NCBI GenBank assembly: GCA_017415325.1
Contig: JAFQGY010000222.1
Span: 1 to 42,667, forward strand
DNA from: Clostridia bacterium
GTDB lineage: Bacteria; Bacillota; Clostridia; Oscillospirales; CAG-272
Direction: 5' to 3'
Length of the DNA stretch: 42,667 nt
Shown one piece after another: positions 25,104 through 33,899 of the stretch; within the stretch, counting starts at the first letter, position 1; the number at the start of each line of letters is the position of its first letter. Under the pieces are notes generated by a model, which worked only from the letters and a program-made list of their open reading frames with translations, had not been told where the DNA came from and did no database searches. The position numbers and the translations under genes were made by a program.

Positions 25104-26444
25104 ATGAAAATGGAACTGTATAACTATGCCATCTCGCCTATCGTGTTTCCGGCTGAGAAGGAAGTCACCATTACCATCCGGCCGCTGGGGGCTCATGTGG
25201 CGTTTCAGCAGAAGGAGTACGAAATCCGGCTGATGGATATTGACAATCTGTCTTCCACGGCCAATGCAGTACAGCATATCGCACCCTGCGGGGATGGCTG
25301 CATCCGGGTGACGGCTGTGTTCCATGGGGAAAAGGAACATTATATCCGGATCTATGACGGAGACAGACGGGTGGTGCAGCTGTCCGTGTACTCTCTGGCT
25401 CCCGATATGGCCGGCAGACTGCCCTTCCGGGGAGACCTGCATATGCACACCTGCCGCTCGGACGGACGGGAAGAACCGGCTGTGGTGGCCGCCAACTACC
25501 GGGCCAAAGGGTACGACTTCCTCTCCATCACCGACCATAGCCGGTACTATCCGTCTCTGGAAGCCATGCGCCGGTTTGCGGACATTCCTACCGTTTACAA
25601 TCTGGTGCCCGGGGAAGAAGTGCATCTGCCTATGACCAATGTCCATATCGTAAACTTCGGCGGGCTGAACACCGTCAACGGACTGATCCGGGAAAAGGAA
25701 GCCTATGCGGATGTAAGCGGCGATCCCGACCGACTGGCACTCCATGGCAATCCCCCGGCATCCATGTCCCTGGAAGAATATAAGCAGGCCATCGCAGAAT
25801 TCGCCGAAACCCTTACCGTACCGGAAGACGTGGACAGAACCTCCTATGCGGTGTGCGTGTGGGCCTTCAACAAGATCCGGGAAGCCGACGGTCTGGCCAT
25901 TTTCGCCCATCCCTACTGGCTGGCAGACGTGTTCCATGTGAGCGATCCCCTGACCCACTGCCTGATGGAAAACCATCCCTTTGACGCCTTCGAGGTGCTG
26001 GGCGGCGAAAACTACTACCAGCAGAACGGCTACCAGGCGGCTCTGTACTACGAAGAATGGAAGCACGGCCGTGTGCATCCCATCGTAGGTTCCACCGACA
26101 GCCACGGCTCCACCGAACACAACCGCAACAGCGACATCTGCTCCACCATCGTGTTCTCCCCCGCCAACGAACGGAAGGCACTGATCACCTCCATCAAGGA
26201 CAAGTACAGCGTGGCCGTGGACACCATCTCCAAAGAATACCGTCTGGTGGGTGAAGAACGGTTCCAGCGGTACGCCTGTTTCCTGCTGGACAACTGGTAC
26301 CCCATCCACGACCGGTTCTGCGCCGAAGAAGGCCGCTGGATGAAGGAATACCTCACCGGCAATACCGAAGGTGCCATGGACGTTCTGCAGGTGCTGGGCG
26401 GCAAGGTGCAGGCCCTGTTTGACAAGTATTTTGTCACTATGTAA
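25104..26444 (+). CDS. PHP-domain phosphoesterase
   Basis: A 446-residue protein. Residues 1 to about 105 are a beta-rich N-terminal domain; the PHP domain follows with GDLHMHTCRSDG (metal ligands H113, H115), SITDHSRYY, PGEEVHL, IFAHPYW and VGSTDSHGST, all expected metal-binding positions. PHP enzymes cleave phosphoesters with a trinuclear metal site. ATG 25104 is chosen because AAAGGAG stands 8 nt upstream; an in-frame extension to 24969 would lie in repeat element B. The substrate is unknown; the N-terminal domain and length resemble PHP proteins found with glycan or nucleotide salvage genes. The stop lies in a heptad array. Confidence 0.85.
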   Translation: MKMELYNYAISPIVFPAEKEVTITIRPLGAHVAFQQKEYEIRLMDIDNLSSTANAVQHIAPCGDGCIRVTAVFHGEKEHYIRIYDGDRRVVQLSVYSLAPDMAGRLPFRGDLHMHTCRSDGREEPAVVAANYRAKGYDFLSITDHSRYYPSLEAMRRFADIPTVYNLVPGEEVHLPMTNVHIVNFGGLNTVNGLIREKEAYADVSGDPDRLALHGNPPASMSLEEYKQAIAEFAETLTVPEDVDRTSYAVCVWAFNKIREADGLAIFAHPYWLADVFHVSDPLTHCLMENHPFDAFEVLGGENYYQQNGYQAALYYEEWKHGRVHPIVGSTDSHGSTEHNRNSDICSTIVFSPANERKALITSIKDKYSVAVDTISKEYRLVGEERFQRYACFLLDNWYPIHDRFCAEEGRWMKEYLTGNTEGAMDVLQVLGGKVQALFDKYFVTM

Positions 26445-26478
26445 GAAGTAAGAAATAAGAGGTAAGAAATAAGAGATA
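26442..26478 (+). repeat. Heptad stop-array R4
   Basis: Five uninterrupted units (TAAGAAG, TAAGAAA, TAAGAGG, TAAGAAA, TAAGAGA) plus TA. The first TAA is the stop of the PHP gene. There is no inverted arm. Confidence 0.87.
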
Positions 26479-26605
26479 CAGAACGGAGTCTGTTTTATGC
26501 ATACGGTGAGACGTACACGGTAAATTTTCCTTTTTTCCATAGCTTTGGTGCAGCCGATACCGGTTGTGCTTTGTTAAGTGTTGTCAAAAATAAAGGAGGA
26601 TTTAT

Positions 26606-27280
26606 ATGCAGATTTCTGATACCATCCTGCGTGCACAGCTGAAAAACGTCTATTTCATCAACGGAACTGCCTATGCAGGAAAGTCCACCATGTGCCGGAT
26701 GCTGGCGGAGCGGTTTGATATGCTGCTCTGCGGGGAGAATTACGGCCATGACCGGATGCTGACCATGATCTCGCCGGAGACCCATCCCAATCTTTCCTAT
26801 TTCCACACCATGGGTTCCTGGGAAAATTTCGTGACCCGTACGCCGGAACAGTACGCCGCATGGATCGAAGGAACGGCCAGAGAAGTGGCGGATTTTGAAG
26901 TCACGGAGCTGATCCGGCTGTCCGGGATGCATCCGGAGAAAAAGATCATCGTGGACACCAACATTTCCGCCGAGCTGCTGCACCGTTTGTCCGATTACAG
27001 CCGGGTGGCGGTGATGCTGTCTCCCCAGTCCATGTCGGTGGAACGGTTCTTCGACCGGAGCGACCCGGAAAAGCAGATGCTGTTGTCTGTGCTGGACAGT
27101 CTGCCGGATCCGGCCGCGGCCCATGCCAACTGGCGGGAGTGCCTGAAGCGGGTCAACTCCCATGAAGCCTATCAGGCATGGCTGAACAGCGGATTCTTCA
27201 CCCTGATCCGGGAAGACAACGGGGAAGATACCAGAGAAGCAGTACTGGCAAAACTGGCGGCGCATTTCGGACTGCTGTAA
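26606..27280 (+). CDS. P-loop NTPase / small-molecule kinase-like protein
   Basis: A 224-residue protein with a Walker A loop GTAYAGKST (residues 20-28) after a short beta strand (VYFIN). The strand KIIVDTNIS (about residue 113) may supply the Asp of the phosphate-acceptor or Walker B site, and a lid-like segment VERFFDRSDPEKQM follows. The fold and length suit shikimate- or chloramphenicol-kinase-like enzymes, but I do not recognise the substrate. AAAGGAGG precedes ATG 26606. It is 161 bp downstream of the PHP gene and upstream of a terminator-like hairpin. A link to the PHP phosphoesterase is possible but unproven. Confidence 0.65.
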   Translation: MQISDTILRAQLKNVYFINGTAYAGKSTMCRMLAERFDMLLCGENYGHDRMLTMISPETHPNLSYFHTMGSWENFVTRTPEQYAAWIEGTAREVADFEVTELIRLSGMHPEKKIIVDTNISAELLHRLSDYSRVAVMLSPQSMSVERFFDRSDPEKQMLLSVLDSLPDPAAAHANWRECLKRVNSHEAYQAWLNSGFFTLIREDNGEDTREAVLAKLAAHFGLL

Positions 27281-27308
27281 CAGCAAACCAACAGAATGAT
27301 TCTGGGAA

Positions 27309-27339
27309 AGGCAGGGATGCAAACCTGTCTTTTCTGTTT
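27309..27339 (+). terminator. Probable terminator of the P-loop kinase gene
   Basis: AGGCAGG (27309-27315) pairs with CCTGTCT (27324-27330), including one G-T pair, followed by TTTCTGTTT. Confidence 0.55.
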
Positions 27340-27445
27340 GAAGCCGTCAGAAATCCTGCACAATTATTTCCCATTGCAATTGAGCATACTGCCCGTTTTC
27401 CGCTGCTCGTGGACGTTTATTGACCTTCCGGCAAAGGCAGCGGAC

Positions 27446-27474
27446 TTGTAATTTTCGAAGGTTTATGGTATTCT
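27446..27474 (+). promoter_or_regulatory. Promoter of the sigma-fusion gene
   Basis: TTGTAA (27446-27451), 17-bp spacer, TATTCT (27469-27474) preceded by TGG. The -35 is weak. It has the look of a housekeeping-sigma promoter; no separate ECF-type motif was seen. Confidence 0.55.
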
Positions 27475-27506
27475 AATAGGGAACAATCATGGAGAGGAGT
27501 ACACCC

Positions 27507-29378
27507 GTGCGGGATACCGATAAGAGACACAACACAGAACAACTGACCCGGCGGATCCGGCAGGCAGTGAACGGAGATCCGGAAGGACTGGCTTTGCTGT
27601 TTGAAGAAACATATCAGCGGCTGTATTATTATGCATACCTGATCTGCGGCAGCCGGGATGCGGCACAGGATCTGCTGCAGGAAGGGTACATCAAATGCAT
27701 CCTTTCACTGGACACCCTGCAGAATCCGGCACTGTTCTATCCATGGATGTGGAAAATTCTGAAAAATCTCCACACCAATCAGCTGCGCAGAGAACGTCTG
27801 CAGGCCGGTCGGACAGGTATGGACACAGCCTTGCCGGAACAATCGGATATCCGTCAGCTGGCAGTGATCCGGGAGGAAAACCGGCGGCTGCTGGAAGCGA
27901 TTCTGGACGACGGGGACACACCGGAAGAAGCGGCGGAAAAACGGGAACTGGCGGAGATTCTGCGGTGCATCATCGAAGAACTGCCTTCGGAACAGCGGGA
28001 AGCGATTCTGCTGTATTATTATGAAGATCTTTCCCTGGCGGAAGTGGCACAGGAGCAGAACTGTCCCGTTCCGACGGTAAAAAGCCGGCTCCGGTATGCG
28101 AAACAGTCCATCCGCGCCGCCATACTGGCAGAAGAAGCCCGCAGCGGTGTTACCCTCCACGGTACACTGCCTGTTCCCGTTCTGCCGGTGATTCTGGAAC
28201 GGCTGGCCGGATATGTGACGCTGCCGCCCGAAGCTGCTCTGACGCTGTTTACGGCCGCTGCAGGGATGCTGGGGATTGCCGTAACCGGAGACACCTTCCG
28301 GCTGGTGGGGACTGTGACCACAGAAGAACATCCCCTCCGGGACAGAACCGCCATCGTACGGATCCGGCTTCTGCCTGCATCGGTACTGTGTGCATCCCTG
28401 CTCATTACTCTGGGGCTGGGACTGGGCATGCTGCTGGTACCGGATCCCCTTCCGGATGCGGACAGCGTACCACATACCGTGGAAACGGCAGGGATTTCCG
28501 ATACCGCACAGAGCATGGATGCGGTTCCCTCGCCGGAAAATACCGGTCTTTCCGGGATCAGCATGGTGCATCCCCAGATCGGACTGGAGAATATGTCTTC
28601 CTACACAGTGGGGGTGGGAGAAGCGTTTACCATACAGTATTATCCCCTTCCGGCGGATGCGGCAGATCAGTCCATGGTGCTGGTCAGCAAGGATGAAGCC
28701 ATTGTCCAATGCCGGGGCAGACAGATCATCGGTGTCTCTCCCGGGCAGACCAGGGTCTATCTGTTTCCCGCAGGGGATTATGAGGAACAGGCCAGCGTAC
28801 TGGTTACGGTGAAAGCGAAACACACTGCCGCCCCTGCACCAACAGGTGTGCTGTTCCTGACCGACAGAATGCCCCTGCTGCTGGCAGATCAGGTTGTTTC
28901 CCTGAACTACACCACCCTTCCCGCCTATGTACAGCCGGACAGTCTGACCTTTGTTTCCGACAATCCGGAAGTGGCGGAAGCGGACGGGGTGAATCTGTAT
29001 ACCCATGCCCCCGGCACCACAGTAATCCGCTGTCTCCGGACTTCCGATCAGACAGAGCTGGGGCAGATTGCACTGACGGTATATGCTTCCTATGCCGATG
29101 CGCCTGTCATAGAGGGAACGAGCGTCCAGATTTCCCATTATGTCCCGGTTCTGGAAGTGGGCATGGTCCGGAATATGGTCTGCCAGGTTCTGCCGTACAG
29201 CGCAAACCCTTCCACATGGCACTGGGAAAACAGCAATCCCGCTGCGGTTTCCTTTGACGGACAGATTCTGCATGCACTTGCTCCCGGAATTGCCCATCTG
29301 CGCTGTATCCGGAACTCGGACAACATCTGTATCGGGGACTTTGTCATACGGATAACCAAACCGGATGACGCAGGATAA
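27507..29378 (+). CDS. Sigma-70/ECF-type factor fused to membrane segment and exported Ig-like domains
   Basis: A 623-residue single frame. Residues about 29-99 are sigma region 2 (YYYAYLICGSRDAAQDLLQE, then WMWKILKNL). Residues about 147-204 are region 4 (LPSEQREAILLYYYEDLSL, helix-turn-helix with VPTVKSRLRYAKQ). After an 80-residue linker comes one hydrophobic segment (about 290-311, VLCASLLITLGLGLGMLLV). The remaining 310 residues form three repeats resembling bacterial Ig-like (BIG2) domains (SKDEAIVQ, SDNPEVAEADG, and SNPAAVSFDG with following PG turns). Predicted topology puts the sigma part in the cytoplasm and the Ig-like part outside. GTG 27507 with AGAGGAG 7 nt upstream is preferred to ATG 27489. 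No anti-sigma gene is adjacent. Function in sensing is inference. Confidence 0.85.
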   Translation: MRDTDKRHNTEQLTRRIRQAVNGDPEGLALLFEETYQRLYYYAYLICGSRDAAQDLLQEGYIKCILSLDTLQNPALFYPWMWKILKNLHTNQLRRERLQAGRTGMDTALPEQSDIRQLAVIREENRRLLEAILDDGDTPEEAAEKRELAEILRCIIEELPSEQREAILLYYYEDLSLAEVAQEQNCPVPTVKSRLRYAKQSIRAAILAEEARSGVTLHGTLPVPVLPVILERLAGYVTLPPEAALTLFTAAAGMLGIAVTGDTFRLVGTVTTEEHPLRDRTAIVRIRLLPASVLCASLLITLGLGLGMLLVPDPLPDADSVPHTVETAGISDTAQSMDAVPSPENTGLSGISMVHPQIGLENMSSYTVGVGEAFTIQYYPLPADAADQSMVLVSKDEAIVQCRGRQIIGVSPGQTRVYLFPAGDYEEQASVLVTVKAKHTAAPAPTGVLFLTDRMPLLLADQVVSLNYTTLPAYVQPDSLTFVSDNPEVAEADGVNLYTHAPGTTVIRCLRTSDQTELGQIALTVYASYADAPVIEGTSVQISHYVPVLEVGMVRNMVCQVLPYSANPSTWHWENSNPAAVSFDGQILHALAPGIAHLRCIRNSDNICIGDFVIRITKPDDAG

Positions 29379-29395
29379 AGTCCATCCCAAAACAA

Positions 29396-29430
29396 AAACT
29401 GTTCCGCTTTTCCCACGGGACAGTTTTTTT
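29396..29430. terminator. Terminator between convergent genes
   Basis: AAACTGTTCC (29396-29405) pairs with GGGACAGTTT (29417-29426), one wobble pair, followed by TTTT. It ends the sigma-fusion gene and probably also the converging HTH gene. Confidence 0.82.
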
Positions 29431-29450
29431 GTATGACAACGGATTTTCTT

Positions 29451-29876
29451 TTATCTGCGGATTTTTGCGGTCAGCTTCTGCCGTCTGGATACGGGAATCT
29501 GCAGCATCAGCCGACGCAGGAGTTTTTCCGCCTCTTCCGTTTCCAGCGCTTCCCCTGCCAGCAGTGCCCTGCCGATCCGCACCACTTCCGTTTCCAGTAT
29601 ATTTTCTTCCTCCGACATATCCAGCACATAGGCATTTTCAGACTTGGAATATCGGATTTCCATCGGTCTTGCGGTATCGATCATGCTGTCTGCCATATAT
29701 GCCCGCAGATCGTCGATGTCCCGCTGTACCGTCTTTTCACTGACACCAAACCGTTCTGCCAGCTCTTTTTTCTGCAGATTTCCGCCCTGCATCAGCTTCT
29801 GATACAGATACAGCAGCCGGTATCCCCGGTTCACAGCGAAGCTGCCTGTTATTTCCGTCTGTCTCTTTCCGTTCAT
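29451..29876 (-). CDS. HTH transcriptional regulator, YafY/WYL type lacking the WYL domain
   Basis: A 141-residue protein. The N-terminal part (YRLLYLYQKLMQGG, then LAERFGVSEKTVQRDIDDL) is the winged HTH_11 domain used by YafY/DeoR-type regulators that carry a WYL ligand domain. The C-terminal roughly 70 residues (IRYSKSENAYVLD, then a helical ALETEEAEKLLRRLML) correspond to the segment after the HTH, but no WYL domain follows: the frame closes just before the terminator. It is therefore a short natural form or a truncated gene. Convergent with the sigma-fusion gene. DNA-binding role is clear; targets unknown. Confidence 0.78.
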   Translation of the reverse strand: MNGKRQTEITGSFAVNRGYRLLYLYQKLMQGGNLQKKELAERFGVSEKTVQRDIDDLRAYMADSMIDTARPMEIRYSKSENAYVLDMSEEENILETEVVRIGRALLAGEALETEEAEKLLRRLMLQIPVSRRQKLTAKIRR

Positions 29877-29997
29877 TGCTATACCTCGATATATGGTTTC
29901 TTATAAAATAAGACACATATCGGGGCAGGCAGGATTTATAAACACCGGAGAAAAACAAATTTTTTTGAAAATTGCCGCCGTTCCCCACAAAACTGCC

Positions 29998-30032
29998 AAA
30001 AAAGACCCTCTGCACAGTACAGAAGGTCTTTC
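29998..30032 (-). terminator. Terminator of the TRAP transporter operon
   Basis: On the minus strand AAAGACC (30025-30031) pairs with GGTCTTT (30001-30007), with extra pairing inside, then TTTT. It lies 13 bp past the permease stop. Confidence 0.8.
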
Positions 30033-30044
30033 GGTTTGGAAAAT

Positions 30045-32057
30045 TTACGCGTTTGCGGGCTTGTTCTTTTCGATCCGTTGCCGGATAAACTGCAGTACAA
30101 TCCCCACAGCCAGCAGAGCGAGACCGATCATGTCTGTCAGCAGGCTGGGAATCACCATACACAGACCGCCGGCAATGCAGATCAGCCGTTCCCAGATCTT
30201 GCAGTTGCCGAAGAAATAGCCTTCCAGACCGGCGGAAATACCGACCATCCCGGCAACGGAAGTGATGACGATCCGGATAACGTCAATGACGGCAATATCC
30301 ATAGCAGCTTCCTTTACCAGCAGGATTTCCGGGCTCAGGGCGAAGATATACGGGATAATAAACGCCGTGATGGCCAGTCTCGTAGCATTGACACCGGTCT
30401 TCAGCGGGTCGGAATGGGCAATGGCGGAACCGGCATAGGCAGCCAGCGCCACAGGAGGCGTAATGTCGGCCACGATCCCGAAGTAGAACACAAACATATG
30501 CGCCGCCAGCATGGGCACACCCATTTCGATTACGATGGGGGCGGTGATGGTGGCCATCAGGATATAGTTTGCCGTAGTAGGAACGCCCATACCGCAGATG
30601 ATGCAGGCGATCATGGTCAGGAACAGAGCCAGGAAGATGTTCTGTCTGGCAATGGGTACGATGACGTTGAACAGGGTGGTGGCAAGACCGGTATAGGACA
30701 CGATCCCGATGACGATCCCGGACATGGCGCAGGCAACGGATACACCGATGGCGTTTCTGGCACCGGTTTCGATGGTTTCCACCAGGCGTTTCGGCGTCAG
30801 GCGGGTTTCCTTATCGAACATACTCACCACAATGGCAGCCACAATGGCGAAGCAGGCGGCAAAGGATGCGGTTTTCCCGCTGCTCATGAGGCCGACCAGC
30901 ACCACGATGGGAATCAGCAGGTAACCCTTTTTCAGGATCAGCTTGAAGAAGTTGGGGATGGTATCCTTGGGCAGACCCTTGAGCCCCTGCTTCTTGGCTT
31001 CAAAATGCACCATCACAAAGATCCCGGTGAAATACAGCACAGCGGGAAGAATGGCGGCCACAGCAATGGTGGGGTAGGGGATCCCGGTCATTTCGGCCAT
31101 CAGGAATGCGGCGGCCCCCATGATGGGCGGCATGATCTGACCACCGGTAGAGGCAGCGGCTTCCACGGCGGCGGCAAACTCCGGTCTGTACCCGGCCTTC
31201 TTCATAACGGGAATGGTAATGGAACCGGAACCTACGGTATTGGCCACGGAGGAACCGGAGTACATCCCTTCCAGTGCGCTGGAGATTACGGCAACCTTGG
31301 CCGGTCCCCCAGCAGAGAACCCGGCAATGGAGTTGGCCAGATCCACAAAGAAGGTACCGATGCCGGTCTTTTCCAGAAAGGCACCGAACAGGATGAACAG
31401 TACGATAAAGTTTACGCAGGCATTGATGGGCGTACCCATAATGGCCACGTTGGAGTAGAACAGCTGGTGAACGGTGGTGGACAGGAACTTCCCGATGGAG
31501 AAGCCCCGTTCGATGAGACAGTGATACCCCATATAGACGAGGAAGGCACCGGCCACAACCATGATCGGCATCCCGATAACCCGGCGGCACAGTTCAAACA
31601 GCAGAACGATCCCCACCAGCGCCACGATCATGTCAAAGGTGGTGATTTTGGTGGCCTTATCGACAAAGGCTTCCACACTGAAAGCAAAATACAGGAAGGG
31701 CGTCACCGCCAGAATCCCCAGAATCCCATCCAGGAGGGGAATTTCCTTCAGACTGGTTCTTTCCCCCTTTTTCCGGGGATACAGCAGATAGCCGGCCAGG
31801 ATGATCAGCCCGGTAAAGATGCTCTTTCTGGCCCGTTCATCGATGAATCCCACCACACAGTACAGGACGAAGCCGATGATGCCCACCAGCACGATCCGTG
31901 TGATCCATGCGGACAGGACGCCGGAATAGCTTCTGGTGTTGGATTCTCTGTCCAGCTCTGTCAGCAGCTTGTCCGCATCGATGACTTCTTCTTCAACAGG
32001 CAGGCCCTCTGCCGCAGCCGGCTTCAGGTCGTTCAGTTCTTCGTTTGTTTTTTTCAT
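30045..32057 (-). CDS. TRAP transporter fused small/large permease (DctQM type, TAXI system)
   Basis: A 670-residue polytopic membrane protein, start ATG 32057 with GGAAAAGAG upstream. The N-terminal hydrophobic part (about residues 45-200) stands for the small subunit; the long C-terminal part is the DctM-like large subunit with IMPPIMGAAAFLMAE and a matching second-half CGMGVPTTANYILM block. TRAP transporters import organic acids by sodium or proton gradient, using a binding protein. The start lies 2 bp after the DUF1850 stop and the TAXI binding-protein gene is first in the operon, so the three form one system. Substrate unknown; TAXI systems elsewhere take up glutamate or 2-oxoacids. Confidence 0.93.
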   Translation of the reverse strand: MKKTNEELNDLKPAAAEGLPVEEEVIDADKLLTELDRESNTRSYSGVLSAWITRIVLVGIIGFVLYCVVGFIDERARKSIFTGLIILAGYLLYPRKKGERTSLKEIPLLDGILGILAVTPFLYFAFSVEAFVDKATKITTFDMIVALVGIVLLFELCRRVIGMPIMVVAGAFLVYMGYHCLIERGFSIGKFLSTTVHQLFYSNVAIMGTPINACVNFIVLFILFGAFLEKTGIGTFFVDLANSIAGFSAGGPAKVAVISSALEGMYSGSSVANTVGSGSITIPVMKKAGYRPEFAAAVEAAASTGGQIMPPIMGAAAFLMAEMTGIPYPTIAVAAILPAVLYFTGIFVMVHFEAKKQGLKGLPKDTIPNFFKLILKKGYLLIPIVVLVGLMSSGKTASFAACFAIVAAIVVSMFDKETRLTPKRLVETIETGARNAIGVSVACAMSGIVIGIVSYTGLATTLFNVIVPIARQNIFLALFLTMIACIICGMGVPTTANYILMATITAPIVIEMGVPMLAAHMFVFYFGIVADITPPVALAAYAGSAIAHSDPLKTGVNATRLAITAFIIPYIFALSPEILLVKEAAMDIAVIDVIRIVITSVAGMVGISAGLEGYFFGNCKIWERLICIAGGLCMVIPSLLTDMIGLALLAVGIVLQFIRQRIEKNKPANA

Positions 32058-32059
32058 GT

Positions 32060-32551
32060 TTACTCTTTTCCTATAAGCAGTATTTCCACATGTGCATTTC
32101 TGCCGCACAGCTCCCGCAGATTCACCGTCTCCCCGCCGATGGTCAGGTAATAGTCGTATACGGTTCCCACGATATAGTTCAGGGAATCGTATACGGTGGT
32201 GATACCGGTAATCTCCATGGCGCCGTCCTCCGTGAAGGAGAAGGATTCGCCCGGGTTCAGTTCCGTAGGCATACCTGCGCCGAATGCATAAAATTTCGCT
32301 TTGACCGCACGGATTTCGCCGTTTTCCGCACGGAACGTATCAATCACCGGCGACAGATTCACCGAATGGGTGAACTCCACCAGAAACTCCGTACCGTCCG
32401 GACAACGGGAAACCATATAGATCCTGCCGGTATCTGCGTCTCTTACAACCAGAATCTGCGGCAGGCAGATAAGCACAACAATCACAGCCGCAAGCAAAAC
32501 GATACTTACGGCTGTGACTGCTTTAAGCCATGTATGACGAAAAATAGTCAT
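32060..32551 (-). CDS. DUF1850 protein of TAXI-TRAP operon
   Basis: A 163-residue protein with one N-terminal membrane anchor (AVSIVLLAAVIVVLICLP) and an outside domain with the DUF1850 pattern: LVEFTHSVNLSPVIDTF, FYAFGAGMPTEL and VYDYYLTI. DUF1850 genes occur next to TAXI-type TRAP permeases, and a role as accessory component is presumed but not defined. No clear Shine-Dalgarno precedes the ATG; it may be translated by coupling. The 150 bp between it and the TAXI gene show no clear signal. Confidence 0.82.
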   Translation of the reverse strand: MTIFRHTWLKAVTAVSIVLLAAVIVVLICLPQILVVRDADTGRIYMVSRCPDGTEFLVEFTHSVNLSPVIDTFRAENGEIRAVKAKFYAFGAGMPTELNPGESFSFTEDGAMEITGITTVYDSLNYIVGTVYDYYLTIGGETVNLRELCGRNAHVEILLIGKE

Positions 32552-32701
32552 AGATCAGGAAGGGGTAAACTTCAATACTCCCCAGCCGAACCCCTGTCCC
32601 CTCAAAGCCCAAACCAGCTGCCGGAGGCATGCGGAATGTCGTGAGAGCTCTTTGGAATCCGACTGCAGAAGCGCCGAAGATTGCCCGCGGGGGCTCCCCA
32701 C

Positions 32702-33646
32702 TTAGCCGGCGATAACGCCCTTTTCGGTGAAGTACTTTACAGCACCGGGATGCATGGGAGTGGAGATACCGTCGGTGGCCTTTTCCAGAACCAGTTCAGC
32801 ACCCTTTGCATGGGCAGCGGTGATGGGTTCCAGGTTTTCGTAGATACCCTTGGTGATGTCGTATACGGTCTGTTCGTCCAGGTTGGCGTCGCAGATCAGG
32901 GTAGCCATAACGGCAACGGTGGTCACGTCTTCCTTCACGTTTTCGTATACGGTGCCTGCGGGCATATCATACTGGGTGTAGTAAGCATAGTTTTCCTGCA
33001 GCCATGCCAGCTTGTCGGCGTCGATGGACAGGATGGTGAAGTCAGTGGAGGTAGCCAGTTCGGTGATGGCAACGGTGGGAGCACCTGCAGTGCAGAAGAA
33101 TGCATCCAGCTGGCCGTCCTTGAACTTGTCGGCGGAGTCCGTGAAGCCCAGGTTCTGCTTCTGGATATCGTCAAAGGTCATGCCGTATGCTTCGAAGATC
33201 TGTGCAGCGTTGAATTCGGTACCGGAACCAACGTCACCAACGGATACGGTCTTGCCCTTCAGGTCGGCAATGGACTTGATGCCAGGCTTTGCAACGATCT
33301 GGATGGTTTCGGGGTACATGGTGCAGATGGCGGCGAAAGAGGTGATGGCGCCGTCGGCTGCGAAGGTGTTGGTGCCGTTGTAGGCATAGTCCATAACGTC
33401 GTTCTGTACGATGGCCAGGTCAACTTCGCCTTCGTCGATGAGCTGGATGTTGGCCTTGGAGGCACCGGTGGACTGTACGCCGATTTCCACGCCGGCCTTG
33501 TCCTTCAGTACCTGGGTGAAGGCGATACCGAATGCATAGTAAGTACCGGTTTCGGAGCCGGTAGCCATAAACAGCTTACCGCCGCCGCAGGAAGTCAGGC
33601 AGGTCAGCATGCACACTGCCAGAACGAGAGCAAAAAACTTTTTCAT
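32702..33646 (-). CDS. TAXI-family TRAP solute-binding lipoprotein
   Basis: A 314-residue lipoprotein: signal peptide with lipobox LTSC (C20), then LFMATGSETGTYYAFG, the hallmark opening of TAXI binding proteins. It is followed by STGASKANIQLIDEGEVDLAIVQ (ligand-site segment), KGKTVSVGDVGSGTE and the hinge LDAFFCTAGAPT. It hands its ligand, probably an amino acid or dicarboxylate, to the permease encoded 1.5 kb on. ATG 33646 with AAAGGAA upstream is chosen; the open frame extends 52 codons further without a ribosome binding site. Codon use suggests high expression. Promoter at 33744-33772. Confidence 0.92.
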   Translation of the reverse strand: MKKFFALVLAVCMLTCLTSCGGGKLFMATGSETGTYYAFGIAFTQVLKDKAGVEIGVQSTGASKANIQLIDEGEVDLAIVQNDVMDYAYNGTNTFAADGAITSFAAICTMYPETIQIVAKPGIKSIADLKGKTVSVGDVGSGTEFNAAQIFEAYGMTFDDIQKQNLGFTDSADKFKDGQLDAFFCTAGAPTVAITELATSTDFTILSIDADKLAWLQENYAYYTQYDMPAGTVYENVKEDVTTVAVMATLICDANLDEQTVYDITKGIYENLEPITAAHAKGAELVLEKATDGISTPMHPGAVKYFTEKGVIAG

Positions 33647-33743
33647 GATGGGTTTGTTCCTTTCAGAATGATTTTGCATAAGCGTTTTGCATTTTCTCCC
33701 GGAAAAACTGCATTCAGGCAGCCAGAAGCGGGAGCTTTGCTTT

Positions 33744-33772
33744 ATTTTACACCACTTTTTTGAATAAGTCAA
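33744..33772 (-). promoter_or_regulatory. Promoter of the TAXI-TRAP operon
   Basis: On the minus strand: TTGACT (33767-33772), 17-bp spacer, TAAAAT (33744-33749). It lies about 100 bp upstream of the binding-protein start. Confidence 0.75.
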
Positions 33773-33899
33773 TAGGAAAAACTGCGATTTGGGAATATTC
33801 ATACATCATTTTTTCATAAATCCGTAAAAATATTGCTTTTGCTCCCGTTTTATGATAAAATAGGAAAGAAAGTACAGAATTTTTCTTCCCGGAGGCGTT

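Noticed and set aside
30036..32150. A 704-codon open frame on the plus strand
   Set aside because: It is antisense to the TRAP permease gene, with low-complexity His/Gly/Asp composition and no recognisable domain.
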